Source of the DNA: a candidate division KSB1 bacterium
GTDB lineage: Bacteria > Zhuqueibacterota > Zhuqueibacteria > JANLFK01 > Oleimicrobiaceae
Reading direction: 5' to 3'
Assembly (NCBI GenBank): GCA_024655945.1
Contig: JANLFK010000008.1
Coordinates: 62,001 to 126,000, forward strand
DNA: 64,000 nucleotides
Of this stretch, positions 25,943 to 34,573 are shown piece after piece (position 1 is the stretch's first letter; each line of letters opens with the position of its first letter). The notes beneath the pieces are model-generated. The model saw nothing but the letters and a program-made list of their open reading frames with translations, had not been told where the DNA came from and did not search any database. The position numbers and the translations under genes are program-made.

Positions 25943-28687
25943 TCAGCGGGTGACAATTAGCTTCTGCCATGCCTTCTGCGTACCTGCGCGGAGACGGACC
26001 AGGTAGACCCCTGCCGGGACGTCCCGCGCATCCCAAGCCGCCACATGTTCGCCTGCAGTCTGCGGGCCAACTGCCAGCGTGCGCACCATCCTACCTTTGA
26101 GGTCAAACACCACCAGCTCCACTTCTTGCGCAGCAGGGATCGTGTAGCGCAGGGCAGCCACGCCAGCCGTGGGATTCGGATAGCCGGGGAGCAGAGCGAA
26201 ACCTGTAGGCCCCTGCCTCTCCCCTTCGACTCCTTGCGCCCCGCGTACCACAAAGCTGGTGCGGTAGCCGAGTGTGTCGGGCATTTCCCAGCCACCGGGC
26301 AGGGTAGCTACCACGCTCACCCAGATTCGCCCGCACGGAAAGCCAGCGGTGGGGATGGTAGCCACATAGGCATCGCCCTGTGCCGTGGCGCGCAAGGACA
26401 TCAGCACGATGCCGTCCCGGGTCTCAGCCGTCACCTCGGCCCCGCTCAGCCGTGGGTAGCCAAAGTTGCTCTGGATGCTCACCTGCACCGCGCCTCCGGC
26501 TGCCACACTGTCCGGGTTGACCGCCACCAGCAGGGCCACCATGCCCGACTTGTGCGGGTAGTAGGCCATGGGGTTGCTGTTTGGCCAGCCGGCCTCAGCT
26601 ACAAATGAGGCCGCCCACTCCGGATGGGGCGGCTGCTGGCCCTTCTTCAACATCTCCCGCCACTGTTCGTCGGTCAACCGTTCGGGAGAGATAAACTCGT
26701 AGTAGGCAAATCCCACGCCCTTGGCGATCTTTAGCTGGCCCTCCACCGGGCAGATGGCGTAGATGGCGTACGGATAGCCGACGCCCACCTCGAGGAACCG
26801 AGCGGTGTTGTGCTCGGTGTGCACATCGGCGATGACGGGCATTTCGTCCTCCTCTCCGAAACCAGGGCCTCCTCCGGGCCATAGGGAGAATGTGACGATG
26901 GTCTCGATGGTTTCGCCGATGTTGCAGATGAGCCGGTACTCGTCGAAGGTCAGGGATTCGGCGCGGAGTTCCTTCTCCGCGATCCCCTTCAAGTTCAGGA
27001 GTAGGTCCTCCATGCTCTGCAGGGACGGCCGGAAGTTCTCAAACAGGAGCCCGCGTGCCTGGAGCCCGGCCCTCAGGTAGCTGGCCAAGGCCGCCAGGCG
27101 GGCGTACAGCCAGGGATTCGGCTCCACGTAGCCTTGCTCCAGCGCGTTTAGTGGGCGCACCCCAGTCTCGGTGCCACTCTGCTTGGCATAGAGAATGGTA
27201 TCATGGCGGAGCTCGGCCCAGGAGGCCAGCGCGGCAAACAGCTCCTTATCCACCCAGGCAAGGGCTTGCATGAACGCGGGAAAGCCCTGACCCTTGGGGA
27301 AGAGCAGCGGCAGCAGGCAGTAGAGCCAGTTCCAGTAGACGTTCTGCGCCCAGGTAGCAGGTGGATAGGCAGCAAACTCGGCGCGCAGTTCGTTCAAGCG
27401 CTTTTCATAGCCGGTGAATGTTCGTCGATCATGCGCCAACAGGTCGTAGGCGCGCTGCGAGCCAAGCACCGCCATGACGTCCAATCCCCGGGGCCAGATG
27501 CGGTCGGGTAACTGGTTGTAGACCAACTGGTCCATGACCCAGGAGTCAGGGATGAAGCGCTGTCCCATCAAGCGGAACCCCTTGGGAATGGTATCGCCGC
27601 TGACGATCTTCGAGCCTGGCAGCTTCTGCGCCAGCCGCATGAAGGGGCCGAGACCCGCGCTGTCGGCCAGCGCATCCACGTCCAAGGCTGTGTACTGCGA
27701 CCCGTAAACGGCCGCTGCCAGAGAGTCGTACTGGTAGAAGTTGATGTCATCGCTCTTGCCCACGAAAAAGACCGTGGGCAGATAGATGTCCTCCCACACC
27801 TCCTGGCCCTGCCTGGAGCCGACCGCCAAGTTCCTGAGGCAGCGGGTGAGCAGGAGCGCGCCGAGGGTCTTGTCCGCCTCTGCGCAAGCAAACGTCATTC
27901 GCCCCAGCCACATCATGGCGCGGAAGTAGTGCTTGAGGGAATCGCTCCTGGTGTAGTGGCCACGTGGCTTGTATTGCGTGTAGTCTTCCAGGTAGTCGGG
28001 GCCAAACAGCGGCGAGGGCCACTGGGTGCAGCCAGGCGGGTGGTAGATGAGCTCCAGTTCCTCATCGTAGAGGCGCGCCTCGGGCGGGAGAACGTTGTCG
28101 TCCTTGGCAAAGTTCGTGTCCAGCAAGGCCTTGGCCACAATCAAGTAGTTGACGTTGAGCGCGGCAGCCTGCCGGGCAAGAGCGAGCGTGGCGCTCTGGT
28201 AGTCGCGTGTTGCCTGGGCCAGAAGCACAGCCAGGAGCTCGTTCAGGTCACCAAAGAAGCGCTGCTCCTCGCAAGTCTTCAGGATGTAGTCGAAGCAGAG
28301 ATGGAAGGTGTGCAGCATGGCGTCAGTCGTGACCAGGATGGGAATCCCCTGTTCGCGGCACTCATTGTACAGGTCATAGACCTCCTTGTAACCTGTCCCG
28401 CCGCCGGTGAGGCGGCGAGGGGTGACCACGAACTGGTTCTGCCGCAGCAAGGCGAGCTCCTCAGCGGAGAAGGCAAAACGCGAGAAGTTGCAGACATTGC
28501 TCAACTCAGGTGCCAGCGTGTACGGCGGGATGGCCGGCACCACCGACACCGGGTACGGCCGGTAGATACCGAACTCTGTCTGCACTGGCGCGGTGATCCC
28601 AGCGAGCATCTGGGCATCAGTCGCAGCGGCAGGGACCAGCATGGCCATCACCGCCAGCACGAAGGCGCAAAGCCACCTGTTCCGCAG
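25943..28687 (-). CDS. Secreted DUF3160 protein with C-terminal sorting domain
   Basis: About 914 residues. A signal peptide (RNRWLCAFVLAVMAMLVPAAA) leads into a DUF3160 domain covering most of the protein; typical family sequence is IPILVTTDAMLHTFHLCFDY near residue 125. After it come an Ig-like stretch and a FlgD-like sorting domain (GYPNPTAGVAALRY; VFDLKGRMVRTL; PAGVYLVRL). The DUF3160 function is unknown. No ATG precedes the signal peptide at a sensible distance; the best start is CTG at 28687, placed eight bases after GGGGAGG. An open frame continues upstream but looks non-coding. Confidence 0.8.
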   Translation of the reverse strand: MRNRWLCAFVLAVMAMLVPAAATDAQMLAGITAPVQTEFGIYRPYPVSVVPAIPPYTLAPELSNVCNFSRFAFSAEELALLRQNQFVVTPRRLTGGGTGYKEVYDLYNECREQGIPILVTTDAMLHTFHLCFDYILKTCEEQRFFGDLNELLAVLLAQATRDYQSATLALARQAAALNVNYLIVAKALLDTNFAKDDNVLPPEARLYDEELELIYHPPGCTQWPSPLFGPDYLEDYTQYKPRGHYTRSDSLKHYFRAMMWLGRMTFACAEADKTLGALLLTRCLRNLAVGSRQGQEVWEDIYLPTVFFVGKSDDINFYQYDSLAAAVYGSQYTALDVDALADSAGLGPFMRLAQKLPGSKIVSGDTIPKGFRLMGQRFIPDSWVMDQLVYNQLPDRIWPRGLDVMAVLGSQRAYDLLAHDRRTFTGYEKRLNELRAEFAAYPPATWAQNVYWNWLYCLLPLLFPKGQGFPAFMQALAWVDKELFAALASWAELRHDTILYAKQSGTETGVRPLNALEQGYVEPNPWLYARLAALASYLRAGLQARGLLFENFRPSLQSMEDLLLNLKGIAEKELRAESLTFDEYRLICNIGETIETIVTFSLWPGGGPGFGEEDEMPVIADVHTEHNTARFLEVGVGYPYAIYAICPVEGQLKIAKGVGFAYYEFISPERLTDEQWREMLKKGQQPPHPEWAASFVAEAGWPNSNPMAYYPHKSGMVALLVAVNPDSVAAGGAVQVSIQSNFGYPRLSGAEVTAETRDGIVLMSLRATAQGDAYVATIPTAGFPCGRIWVSVVATLPGGWEMPDTLGYRTSFVVRGAQGVEGERQGPTGFALLPGYPNPTAGVAALRYTIPAAQEVELVVFDLKGRMVRTLAVGPQTAGEHVAAWDARDVPAGVYLVRLRAGTQKAWQKLIVTR

Positions 28688-29006
28688 GGAACTATCCTCC
28701 CCTGTTTTGTCCCGAAAACCGCAGCGCGGGCCGCTCTTCCCTTCGGCGCCTCTTGCCCGGGAAGAGAAACTGGCCTCAAAGGGCCGCCAACGGCTCAGGT
28801 CATGCGCGCCCGCCGCCGGCTCGCACCGCATTGATCGCGCACGAACCTGAAAAGTCCGGCCTGTTCCTTGCTTGGGGCAGATGTCCCCTCGAAGGGCAAT
28901 GGGCCGCGAGGCGTCGCTACGGCTCCGCTTACAGGCTGCTCGACAGACCAAAGCTGACACTGAGTTGAGTTCGCCTGACCTCAAACCTTGAGGTCTCCAC
29001 CATCAC
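28688..29006. other. Intergenic stretch with a stem-loop
   Basis: About 320 bases upstream of the DUF3160 gene. It holds the stem-loop at 28977-28995 near its right end. I see no gene and no clear promoter. Confidence 0.4.
28977..28995 (-). terminator. Stem-loop after the barrel protein gene, terminator-like without T-tract
   Basis: A perfect 8-bp inverted repeat (GACCTCAA, three-base loop, TTGAGGTC) 12 bases past the stop codon at 29007. No T-run follows, so it may be an RNA-end stabiliser or a rho-dependent site. Confidence 0.4.
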
Positions 29007-30170
29007 TCAGGACCACGGAGGAGCCAGCAGGTGCTCGCCCACCGCAAACGAGCTACGCAGCCACTGTGCCATGAGGTGGAGCGCCCACCTCTTCATCTTT
29101 GCCGAGGCGCCCAGGGTCAGTTCGTAAACCACGAGGTCATCGTCGGTGCGGGTCATCTGCAGGAATTCCGGCGGGTCCATCCCCTGCGCCTTCGGCATTC
29201 GCACGATGCCATAGGAAATATACGCAAGAATGGTGAGTTTGTCAAGGGCAAACTGGTACTGCACTCCTGCGGAGACTTTGCCGGCTCCACTCGCTCCCCT
29301 GTTGGCGCGCCACGAACTGCTGCGCGTCTGGAAAGTCGAAGCCCTCTGCAGCACGGCGCTGGTTGCCACTGCAAAGCGATCCCCCTTGGCGTATCCTATG
29401 CCAAAGTCGACGGCTCCCGGGAACTCCTGGCGGTGCAAGTACTCCACCTTTGGTCCCCACGGCGGCATAGCGCGTGCCTCGCCACTCATCAGGCGGTGCG
29501 GCAAGTGGAGGACAATGCCGGCCGCCAGACCCGCCCCGCGCGTCTGTGCGCCGAAATGCACGCCCGTTCCTCGATAGTGCTGCCTGACCTGACCAGTCTG
29601 CTCGCTCGAGGGGGCGGACAACTCCCAGCGCGTTTCGCCGACCCACCTGGTAAGGCCAATGCCAAAGGCTGCCCTGCGCGAGAGCAGCCATGCCGCGCCC
29701 AGGGAAATGGAGAAGGCCGAACCCTTCCTGGCCACCTCCGTCTTGGTGGGCGCGTGGGTGCCGTCCCATTCCATGGCGGCCGGGCCGTCGTAGGTGGCGC
29801 TCACTGCCATGTGCTGTCCAACAAGGCGCAACGGAATGGCCGCGCCCAGGGAGCTGGGCCAGAGCCATTCCGCAAAAGTCTCGTCTGCCGACTCGCGGGT
29901 TGTGGTCTTGCGAAACGAGAGTGAGGTCAAGGCAACCCGGCCGCCCATCGCCACTGTGACGCGGTCGATACCGGCACTGCCGGCGGGATTGCCCAAGCCG
30001 GAGGGCACCTCCTCCGCCCACACCGGGGAGACACCACCCATGCTCTGCCCAGGTGGCTGGCGGCCGGCATAGGGTAGGGCCGGCGCGAAGTAGGGGCCCA
30101 GCTGAGCCCATGCCACCCCCATGGAGCAGAAGGCTGCGCAACAGAGGAGCCGTGCGCATGCGAGCTTCAT
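29007..30170 (-). CDS. FadL/PorV-like outer-membrane barrel protein
   Basis: A 387-residue protein with a signal peptide (MKLACARLLCCAAFCSMGVAWAQ). An N-terminal GLGNPAGSAGIDRVTVAMGG segment recalls the NPA/GLA region of FadL- and PorV-like barrels, and amphipathic beta-strands alternate through the rest. Function beyond an outer-membrane barrel cannot be assigned. ATG at 30170 follows GGAGG by six bases. It lies 52 bases downstream of the serpin gene. Confidence 0.68.
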   Translation of the reverse strand: MKLACARLLCCAAFCSMGVAWAQLGPYFAPALPYAGRQPPGQSMGGVSPVWAEEVPSGLGNPAGSAGIDRVTVAMGGRVALTSLSFRKTTTRESADETFAEWLWPSSLGAAIPLRLVGQHMAVSATYDGPAAMEWDGTHAPTKTEVARKGSAFSISLGAAWLLSRRAAFGIGLTRWVGETRWELSAPSSEQTGQVRQHYRGTGVHFGAQTRGAGLAAGIVLHLPHRLMSGEARAMPPWGPKVEYLHRQEFPGAVDFGIGYAKGDRFAVATSAVLQRASTFQTRSSSWRANRGASGAGKVSAGVQYQFALDKLTILAYISYGIVRMPKAQGMDPPEFLQMTRTDDDLVVYELTLGASAKMKRWALHLMAQWLRSSFAVGEHLLAPPWS

Positions 30171-30222
30171 CAGGAACCTCCGGCTACAGTCCCTGACCAT
30201 GCTCTCGCGAGCCACATGCTCC

Positions 30223-31455
30223 TCAGGCCAGGCTCAGAATCCTGCCGACGAAGAGAATTGTGCCCGAGTGGCGCTCGCGGATGGCAAAAAGGAACGGCCG
30301 GTCCACGCGCATGACAAAGAAGCTGGGGTCAACGCTGGTTACCCTAATAATCACCACGGCGGTCACCGCCGCCGCCTCGGTCCCTTTCTCGTCCACCTCC
30401 ACAAAGCTCTTGTGCTTCACCTCGCTGATGTACAGCCCTCCCTGCGGGTTGATGCACGTGAAATTGGCCCTGACGGTAAAGGCCTCCGCCATGCCCAATG
30501 CCGCCAGTGCTCGGTTCAGGCTTGCCTCATACTCAAGCCTGAACTTGGGCATCTGCACGCTCCCCTTACGCGTGGCAAAACGCCCCATCCATTGGTTCCA
30601 GCGCTCGGCATCGAGGGCGCCGCTCAGCGCCTGCAGCGAAACACCGCTCTTGGGCAACACCACGACCATGCTGAACATGCGGTTGCCATAGGGAAGATCT
30701 ACGGCCTGCACTTCCTCATCCTCAAAGTAGGAGAACTCGCCCTCCTGGGCCATCATGCGACATGGTGCCATGGAGCCATCGGCGGCAGTGAACTGGTCAT
30801 CGCGGGTGAGGTCGGGGTCGAACTCCCGCGTCCACGTCCCTTTGAAGTAAATGGCATTGATGAGGTAGAGCATGGCCCCCGGATTGATGCGGTCCACAAT
30901 AGAGGAGATCTGGCCGCGCGTCTTGTCACGGACCCAGGCGTTGATAATTCCCAGCGCAGCGGGGGAGGCAAAGTCCAGGCTCCGCACTTCGGCGTTGAGG
31001 TAGGTCTGGTTGAGGCGCACGAACTCCTGCTCCACGGCGAATCCCAGGCGGTACCAGACCGAATTGGCGATCTCCATCGTCACCGAGGGATCGAGCTGGC
31101 TCAGCAGGCTGAGTAGGCTTTGAAATGAGGAGTTTATTTCCGCAGCGGACAGCTCCCCAAACTCGAGGGTATGGCGGAGCGCCCCCTCGGTGGTACCCGC
31201 GGCGCCGTTGTAGGCCATGCCGAGCGCCAGAGCCACACTCAGCGGTGAGATGAACACGTTCTTGCCCAGATCCTCCTTTGCCAGCTCGGCAAAGAGCTTG
31301 AGGCCGAAGCGGTTATCGGCCTCGGTGAGGTGCTTTTCCAGCGGCGTGAGCTCCCGTGCCTGCGATTGCACCGGCTCCACCGAAAAGTCCCGCGTGCAGT
31401 GAAGCACAAGGAGCGCCGCTGCCCACAGCATGGTCATGGCTCGATGCGTCAGCAT
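30223..31455 (-). CDS. Serpin-family protease inhibitor, probably exported
   Basis: A 410-residue serpin. Core motifs are NVFISPLSVALALGMAYNGA near residue 65, the LINAIYFKGTW breach region, and DRPFLFAIRE with GTILFVGRI near the C-terminus. The reactive-centre loop starts at EKGTEAAAVTAVVIIRV (residues about 356-372); the small-residue hinge GTEAAAVTA suggests an inhibitory serpin. By spacing P1 is around the IRV positions, so specificity is uncertain. The N-terminus has a hydrophobic segment ending LLVLHC, a possible lipobox. ATG at 31455 follows GGAGG. It is flanked by outer-membrane barrel genes. Confidence 0.93.
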   Translation of the reverse strand: MLTHRAMTMLWAAALLVLHCTRDFSVEPVQSQARELTPLEKHLTEADNRFGLKLFAELAKEDLGKNVFISPLSVALALGMAYNGAAGTTEGALRHTLEFGELSAAEINSSFQSLLSLLSQLDPSVTMEIANSVWYRLGFAVEQEFVRLNQTYLNAEVRSLDFASPAALGIINAWVRDKTRGQISSIVDRINPGAMLYLINAIYFKGTWTREFDPDLTRDDQFTAADGSMAPCRMMAQEGEFSYFEDEEVQAVDLPYGNRMFSMVVVLPKSGVSLQALSGALDAERWNQWMGRFATRKGSVQMPKFRLEYEASLNRALAALGMAEAFTVRANFTCINPQGGLYISEVKHKSFVEVDEKGTEAAAVTAVVIIRVTSVDPSFFVMRVDRPFLFAIRERHSGTILFVGRILSLA

Positions 31456-31474
31456 ATTGCCTGCCTCCTGCAAG

Positions 31475-33298
31475 TTACATCGTGAGCGTGAGGGCCAACC
31501 ACCACTGCATCTCGCGCAGGGTCATGCCCGCTGGCGTCGAGGCGTAGTGGGGCACCGCCAGCAGACGCGCGCCAAAGCGCGCGGAGGGCCGCAGCGTCAC
31601 CCCGGCCAAGAAGGTGGTCTGCACCTCGCTTCGTTTCTCACGCGGCTCCGTGTAGCGCTCGCCGAAATCGGTCTTGCGCGACCTCACGCTGTCTTCGGTG
31701 ACCTCACGAAAGGCAAAGATCGCCGTGGTCACATCGGTGATCTCCCACTGCTTCATGGAACGGTTGAGGCCAAGGAGCAGTTCCACGGGCTTGCGCGGCT
31801 GCCAGGTGAGCACCACCGGAAGCTGCACGGCCAGCTTGCGCACCCGAAAGTCCCAGTGCAAGGTCTTGTCCTCGTCCACGCGACTGGAGTAGTGCCACTC
31901 CGAGGAACTGCTCCCCCCGTGGCTGAAGCTGCTGTGGCGACTGGCGAGCACGCCCTCGCTGCTAGCGATGCTCCTGCGCTTTTCCTCATACTGTACGCCC
32001 AGGTGCAGGCGCATCTGCCTTTCCAGCTGCCAGTGCAGGGTTGCGGCCAGGCGGTGGAGCTTGAGAGGGGCGTCGCCCGCACCGCTGCGCACGTCATGCA
32101 AGGCCGATTCCCCGTGGCCCTTGTACCATTCGCTGTCCCAATCGGAAAAGTAGGCGCTGAACGAGGTGTCGTGGGCCCAGGAGCTGACCGCGATATCCGT
32201 GCGCTGGGACAGGTACATGTAGTAGCCCACCAGTTGGTGCGTGGGACTGAGCTCGGCCCACAGGGTGACGCCGCCGTAGGTGGTCTTTCCCCGGTGATCC
32301 CAATCCTGTTGCGCGGCAGCGCCTTGCCCGTAGCGGCTGGAATCGCGAGCCCCTGGACTCTTGTAGTACCAGTACGAGCTGTCGCTCCTGGTCAGCGACT
32401 GCACGGCGTCACCCCACAGATAGCCCACCGTCGCTCCCACCTGGACCTTCTTGCTCACACCCCAGGAGAATCCGCCTGCCATGTCCCAGTGGTCATAGTC
32501 TTGCGTGCGCTCCTCGCTGTTGCGCCATAAGGACTGGCCGGCACGTGGCGATACCTCCCAGAGGTTCCGAGAGCCGAAGGAGCCGTCCCGTGCAAAGAGC
32601 GTACGATTCACCTTAGCTCCCAAATAGAGGCGGGGTAGTAGCTTGTAGCCAGCAAGGGCAGCAAGGAAGTGGCCGGCCTCGTGCATTTCGTCGCTTCCTT
32701 GGTAGCAGTCAACCACCGGGATATCCTCGGTGCGCGCCACGCTGTTCCCTGCATAGTCCAGGCCCACCCGCGCGCGGTAGATGTCCTGCGGGATGCTGTA
32801 GTAGGCCTGGTCCTGCAGCAACGCCTGATAGGTGAGGCCGAGGGAAAGCTTCTGGCCGAAAGGCTGCGCCAGCACTGCGCCGGAGAACACCGGCTCGGGC
32901 AGTCGGCGCGTCTGCAAGAAGAAGCAGGGGTAAGGCGGCACAAAGTCGGCCGCCGCCGGCCCCTCCACGTAGAGCCCAGGCCAGCGGTACCCTTGTTGTT
33001 CCTCCACCAAATGCGTGTTGCGAAAGTCCAGGTAGAGATAGGGGCGCTGCAGCTCCGCGCGGCACAGGTACGCAGGATTGACCGCCACGTTCAATAGCGG
33101 CTCGTCGATGAGGCCCGGCGCCACCCTGCTGAACGCGCCCAGGCCATAAGGGAGGACATCATTGGGCAGAAAGAAGAACTCCGTCTGCTCGAAGGACTTT
33201 TCCAGCACCCGTCCGCCCCAGTACTGGGCATGTGCCGGGAGCGCGGCGGTGACTAGCGCCACCGCCGCCGTTATGCAGCAAAAACGCCTGCGTCCCAT
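31475..33298 (-). CDS. Outer-membrane beta-barrel protein, function unknown
   Basis: A 607-residue exported protein with signal peptide (ITAAVALVTAALPAHAQ). Its body is rich in Tyr/Trp-containing amphipathic strands and ends in WWLALTLTM, an aromatic-rich end consistent with a large barrel. No known domain was recognised; there is no TonB box or plug. ATG at 33298 follows AGGAG. The serpin gene starts 19 bases downstream, so the two are probably co-expressed. Confidence 0.68.
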   Translation of the reverse strand: MGRRRFCCITAAVALVTAALPAHAQYWGGRVLEKSFEQTEFFFLPNDVLPYGLGAFSRVAPGLIDEPLLNVAVNPAYLCRAELQRPYLYLDFRNTHLVEEQQGYRWPGLYVEGPAAADFVPPYPCFFLQTRRLPEPVFSGAVLAQPFGQKLSLGLTYQALLQDQAYYSIPQDIYRARVGLDYAGNSVARTEDIPVVDCYQGSDEMHEAGHFLAALAGYKLLPRLYLGAKVNRTLFARDGSFGSRNLWEVSPRAGQSLWRNSEERTQDYDHWDMAGGFSWGVSKKVQVGATVGYLWGDAVQSLTRSDSSYWYYKSPGARDSSRYGQGAAAQQDWDHRGKTTYGGVTLWAELSPTHQLVGYYMYLSQRTDIAVSSWAHDTSFSAYFSDWDSEWYKGHGESALHDVRSGAGDAPLKLHRLAATLHWQLERQMRLHLGVQYEEKRRSIASSEGVLASRHSSFSHGGSSSSEWHYSSRVDEDKTLHWDFRVRKLAVQLPVVLTWQPRKPVELLLGLNRSMKQWEITDVTTAIFAFREVTEDSVRSRKTDFGERYTEPREKRSEVQTTFLAGVTLRPSARFGARLLAVPHYASTPAGMTLREMQWWLALTLTM

Positions 33299-33386
33299 TA
33301 GCTTTCTCCTATGTCTCGCACCGGCATCTGTCCTGGGCAGTCCATCTTATGTACTCGTGCGGCGCATGCTTCGTCTGCTCTGTCGC

Positions 33387-34352
33387 CTACGGGCGGCCGC
33401 GCGTCAAGGGGAGGATCATGTTGAGGCCCATCTCAATCCTGGCATCAGCAATGCCTTCGAAGTTGCTCTGGTAGCGGACGCCGGTGTCCCAACTCAGCCA
33501 GGAGCCGAGAAAGAACCGCACGCCACCAACCGCTCGCCATACACGGCGCACCGCCACCGTGCGCTCTTCGACCAGGTAGCGGATTTCAGGAACCGGGCCT
33601 GCTTCCACCATGAGGTGCGTGCGCGGATTCATGGCCACCGTGACTCCGCCAGCCGGGCCAACGATGTTTCTCTGCAGTTCGGGGATCTCCACGGCGGTGG
33701 TGGTGTAACTCGCCTCGTTGTAAAGCCACTGGATGCCGCGGCGCGTGCGCACATCGGCCAGGCAGAGGCCGACATGGACACCGGCCACTGCCCCCTGTTT
33801 GCCCACGACGAGGTAGAGGGTGGTGACGCGGCTTTCCAGTGCCGCCGTGGTGAGGCGATTGCCCAAAGCGTCCATGCGCTTGTTGTCGGGGCTGACATAG
33901 TCGCCGCGGCGCATCAACTCGCCCCAGTTGGAAGTGCACAGCTGCAGGGCTACATCCGGGACGTACCAGCGGCCGCGCAGCCACTCCGGCGTCAAGCCCA
34001 TCTTGAAGGCCCGCGTGGGCAGGCGGGTGGTCTGACCGCTCATCTGGTTGGCCACCTCTGCCGAAGAGAACTCCACTTCGGCGATCCCGCCCAAGCCAAA
34101 AGATGCTCGGGCCACGGTCCCGCCGCCATTGGCCACACCGTAAGAGCTGCCTGCCGAAAGGGAAATCTCGAAGGAACGGAGCACTGCACCGGTGGGAAGC
34201 GCAAAAAGACGGGCCGGTCTGGAGGCACCTGTAAGAAGGCTCGGCAGGTTAGCAAGTTTCACCTGGCCACGCTCTGCCGGCACTTGCGCGAAGACCAGCG
34301 GCACCAGGGCAGCCCACCCCACGGAAACCAGAAACAACACACGTCGACGCAT
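33387..34352 (-). CDS. Exported barrel-like protein, function unknown
   Basis: A 321-residue protein with signal peptide (MRRRVLFLVSVGWAALVPLVFAQ). Predicted beta-rich sequence (SFEISLSAGSSYGVANGG; ASFGLGGIAEVEFS) continues to a final WDTGVRYQSNFEGIADARI segment, as in small outer-membrane barrels. No family was recognised. AAAGGAGG lies before ATG 34352. It is 88 bases upstream of the larger barrel gene. Confidence 0.65.
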   Translation of the reverse strand: MRRRVLFLVSVGWAALVPLVFAQVPAERGQVKLANLPSLLTGASRPARLFALPTGAVLRSFEISLSAGSSYGVANGGGTVARASFGLGGIAEVEFSSAEVANQMSGQTTRLPTRAFKMGLTPEWLRGRWYVPDVALQLCTSNWGELMRRGDYVSPDNKRMDALGNRLTTAALESRVTTLYLVVGKQGAVAGVHVGLCLADVRTRRGIQWLYNEASYTTTAVEIPELQRNIVGPAGGVTVAMNPRTHLMVEAGPVPEIRYLVEERTVAVRRVWRAVGGVRFFLGSWLSWDTGVRYQSNFEGIADARIEMGLNMILPLTRGRP

Positions 34353-34573
34353 ATCGGCCTCCTTTGCTCTCCCCCGTCAGGCCGACTTTTGCAACCCTTG
34401 TGCCACCATCGCGGTCCCTCATGGTGTGCTCAGAGCGGCGGCACAGTGCGGGCGGAGCGTCTCCGCGTTCACAGATTTCTGAGGGAACTCTCAGTTTTCC
34501 GTCGTCGCACGGCTGGCCTTGCACCACTGGGGCAGCGACGCCCCGAGGGGATCGGTGCCCTGGTCGTTGGGCC

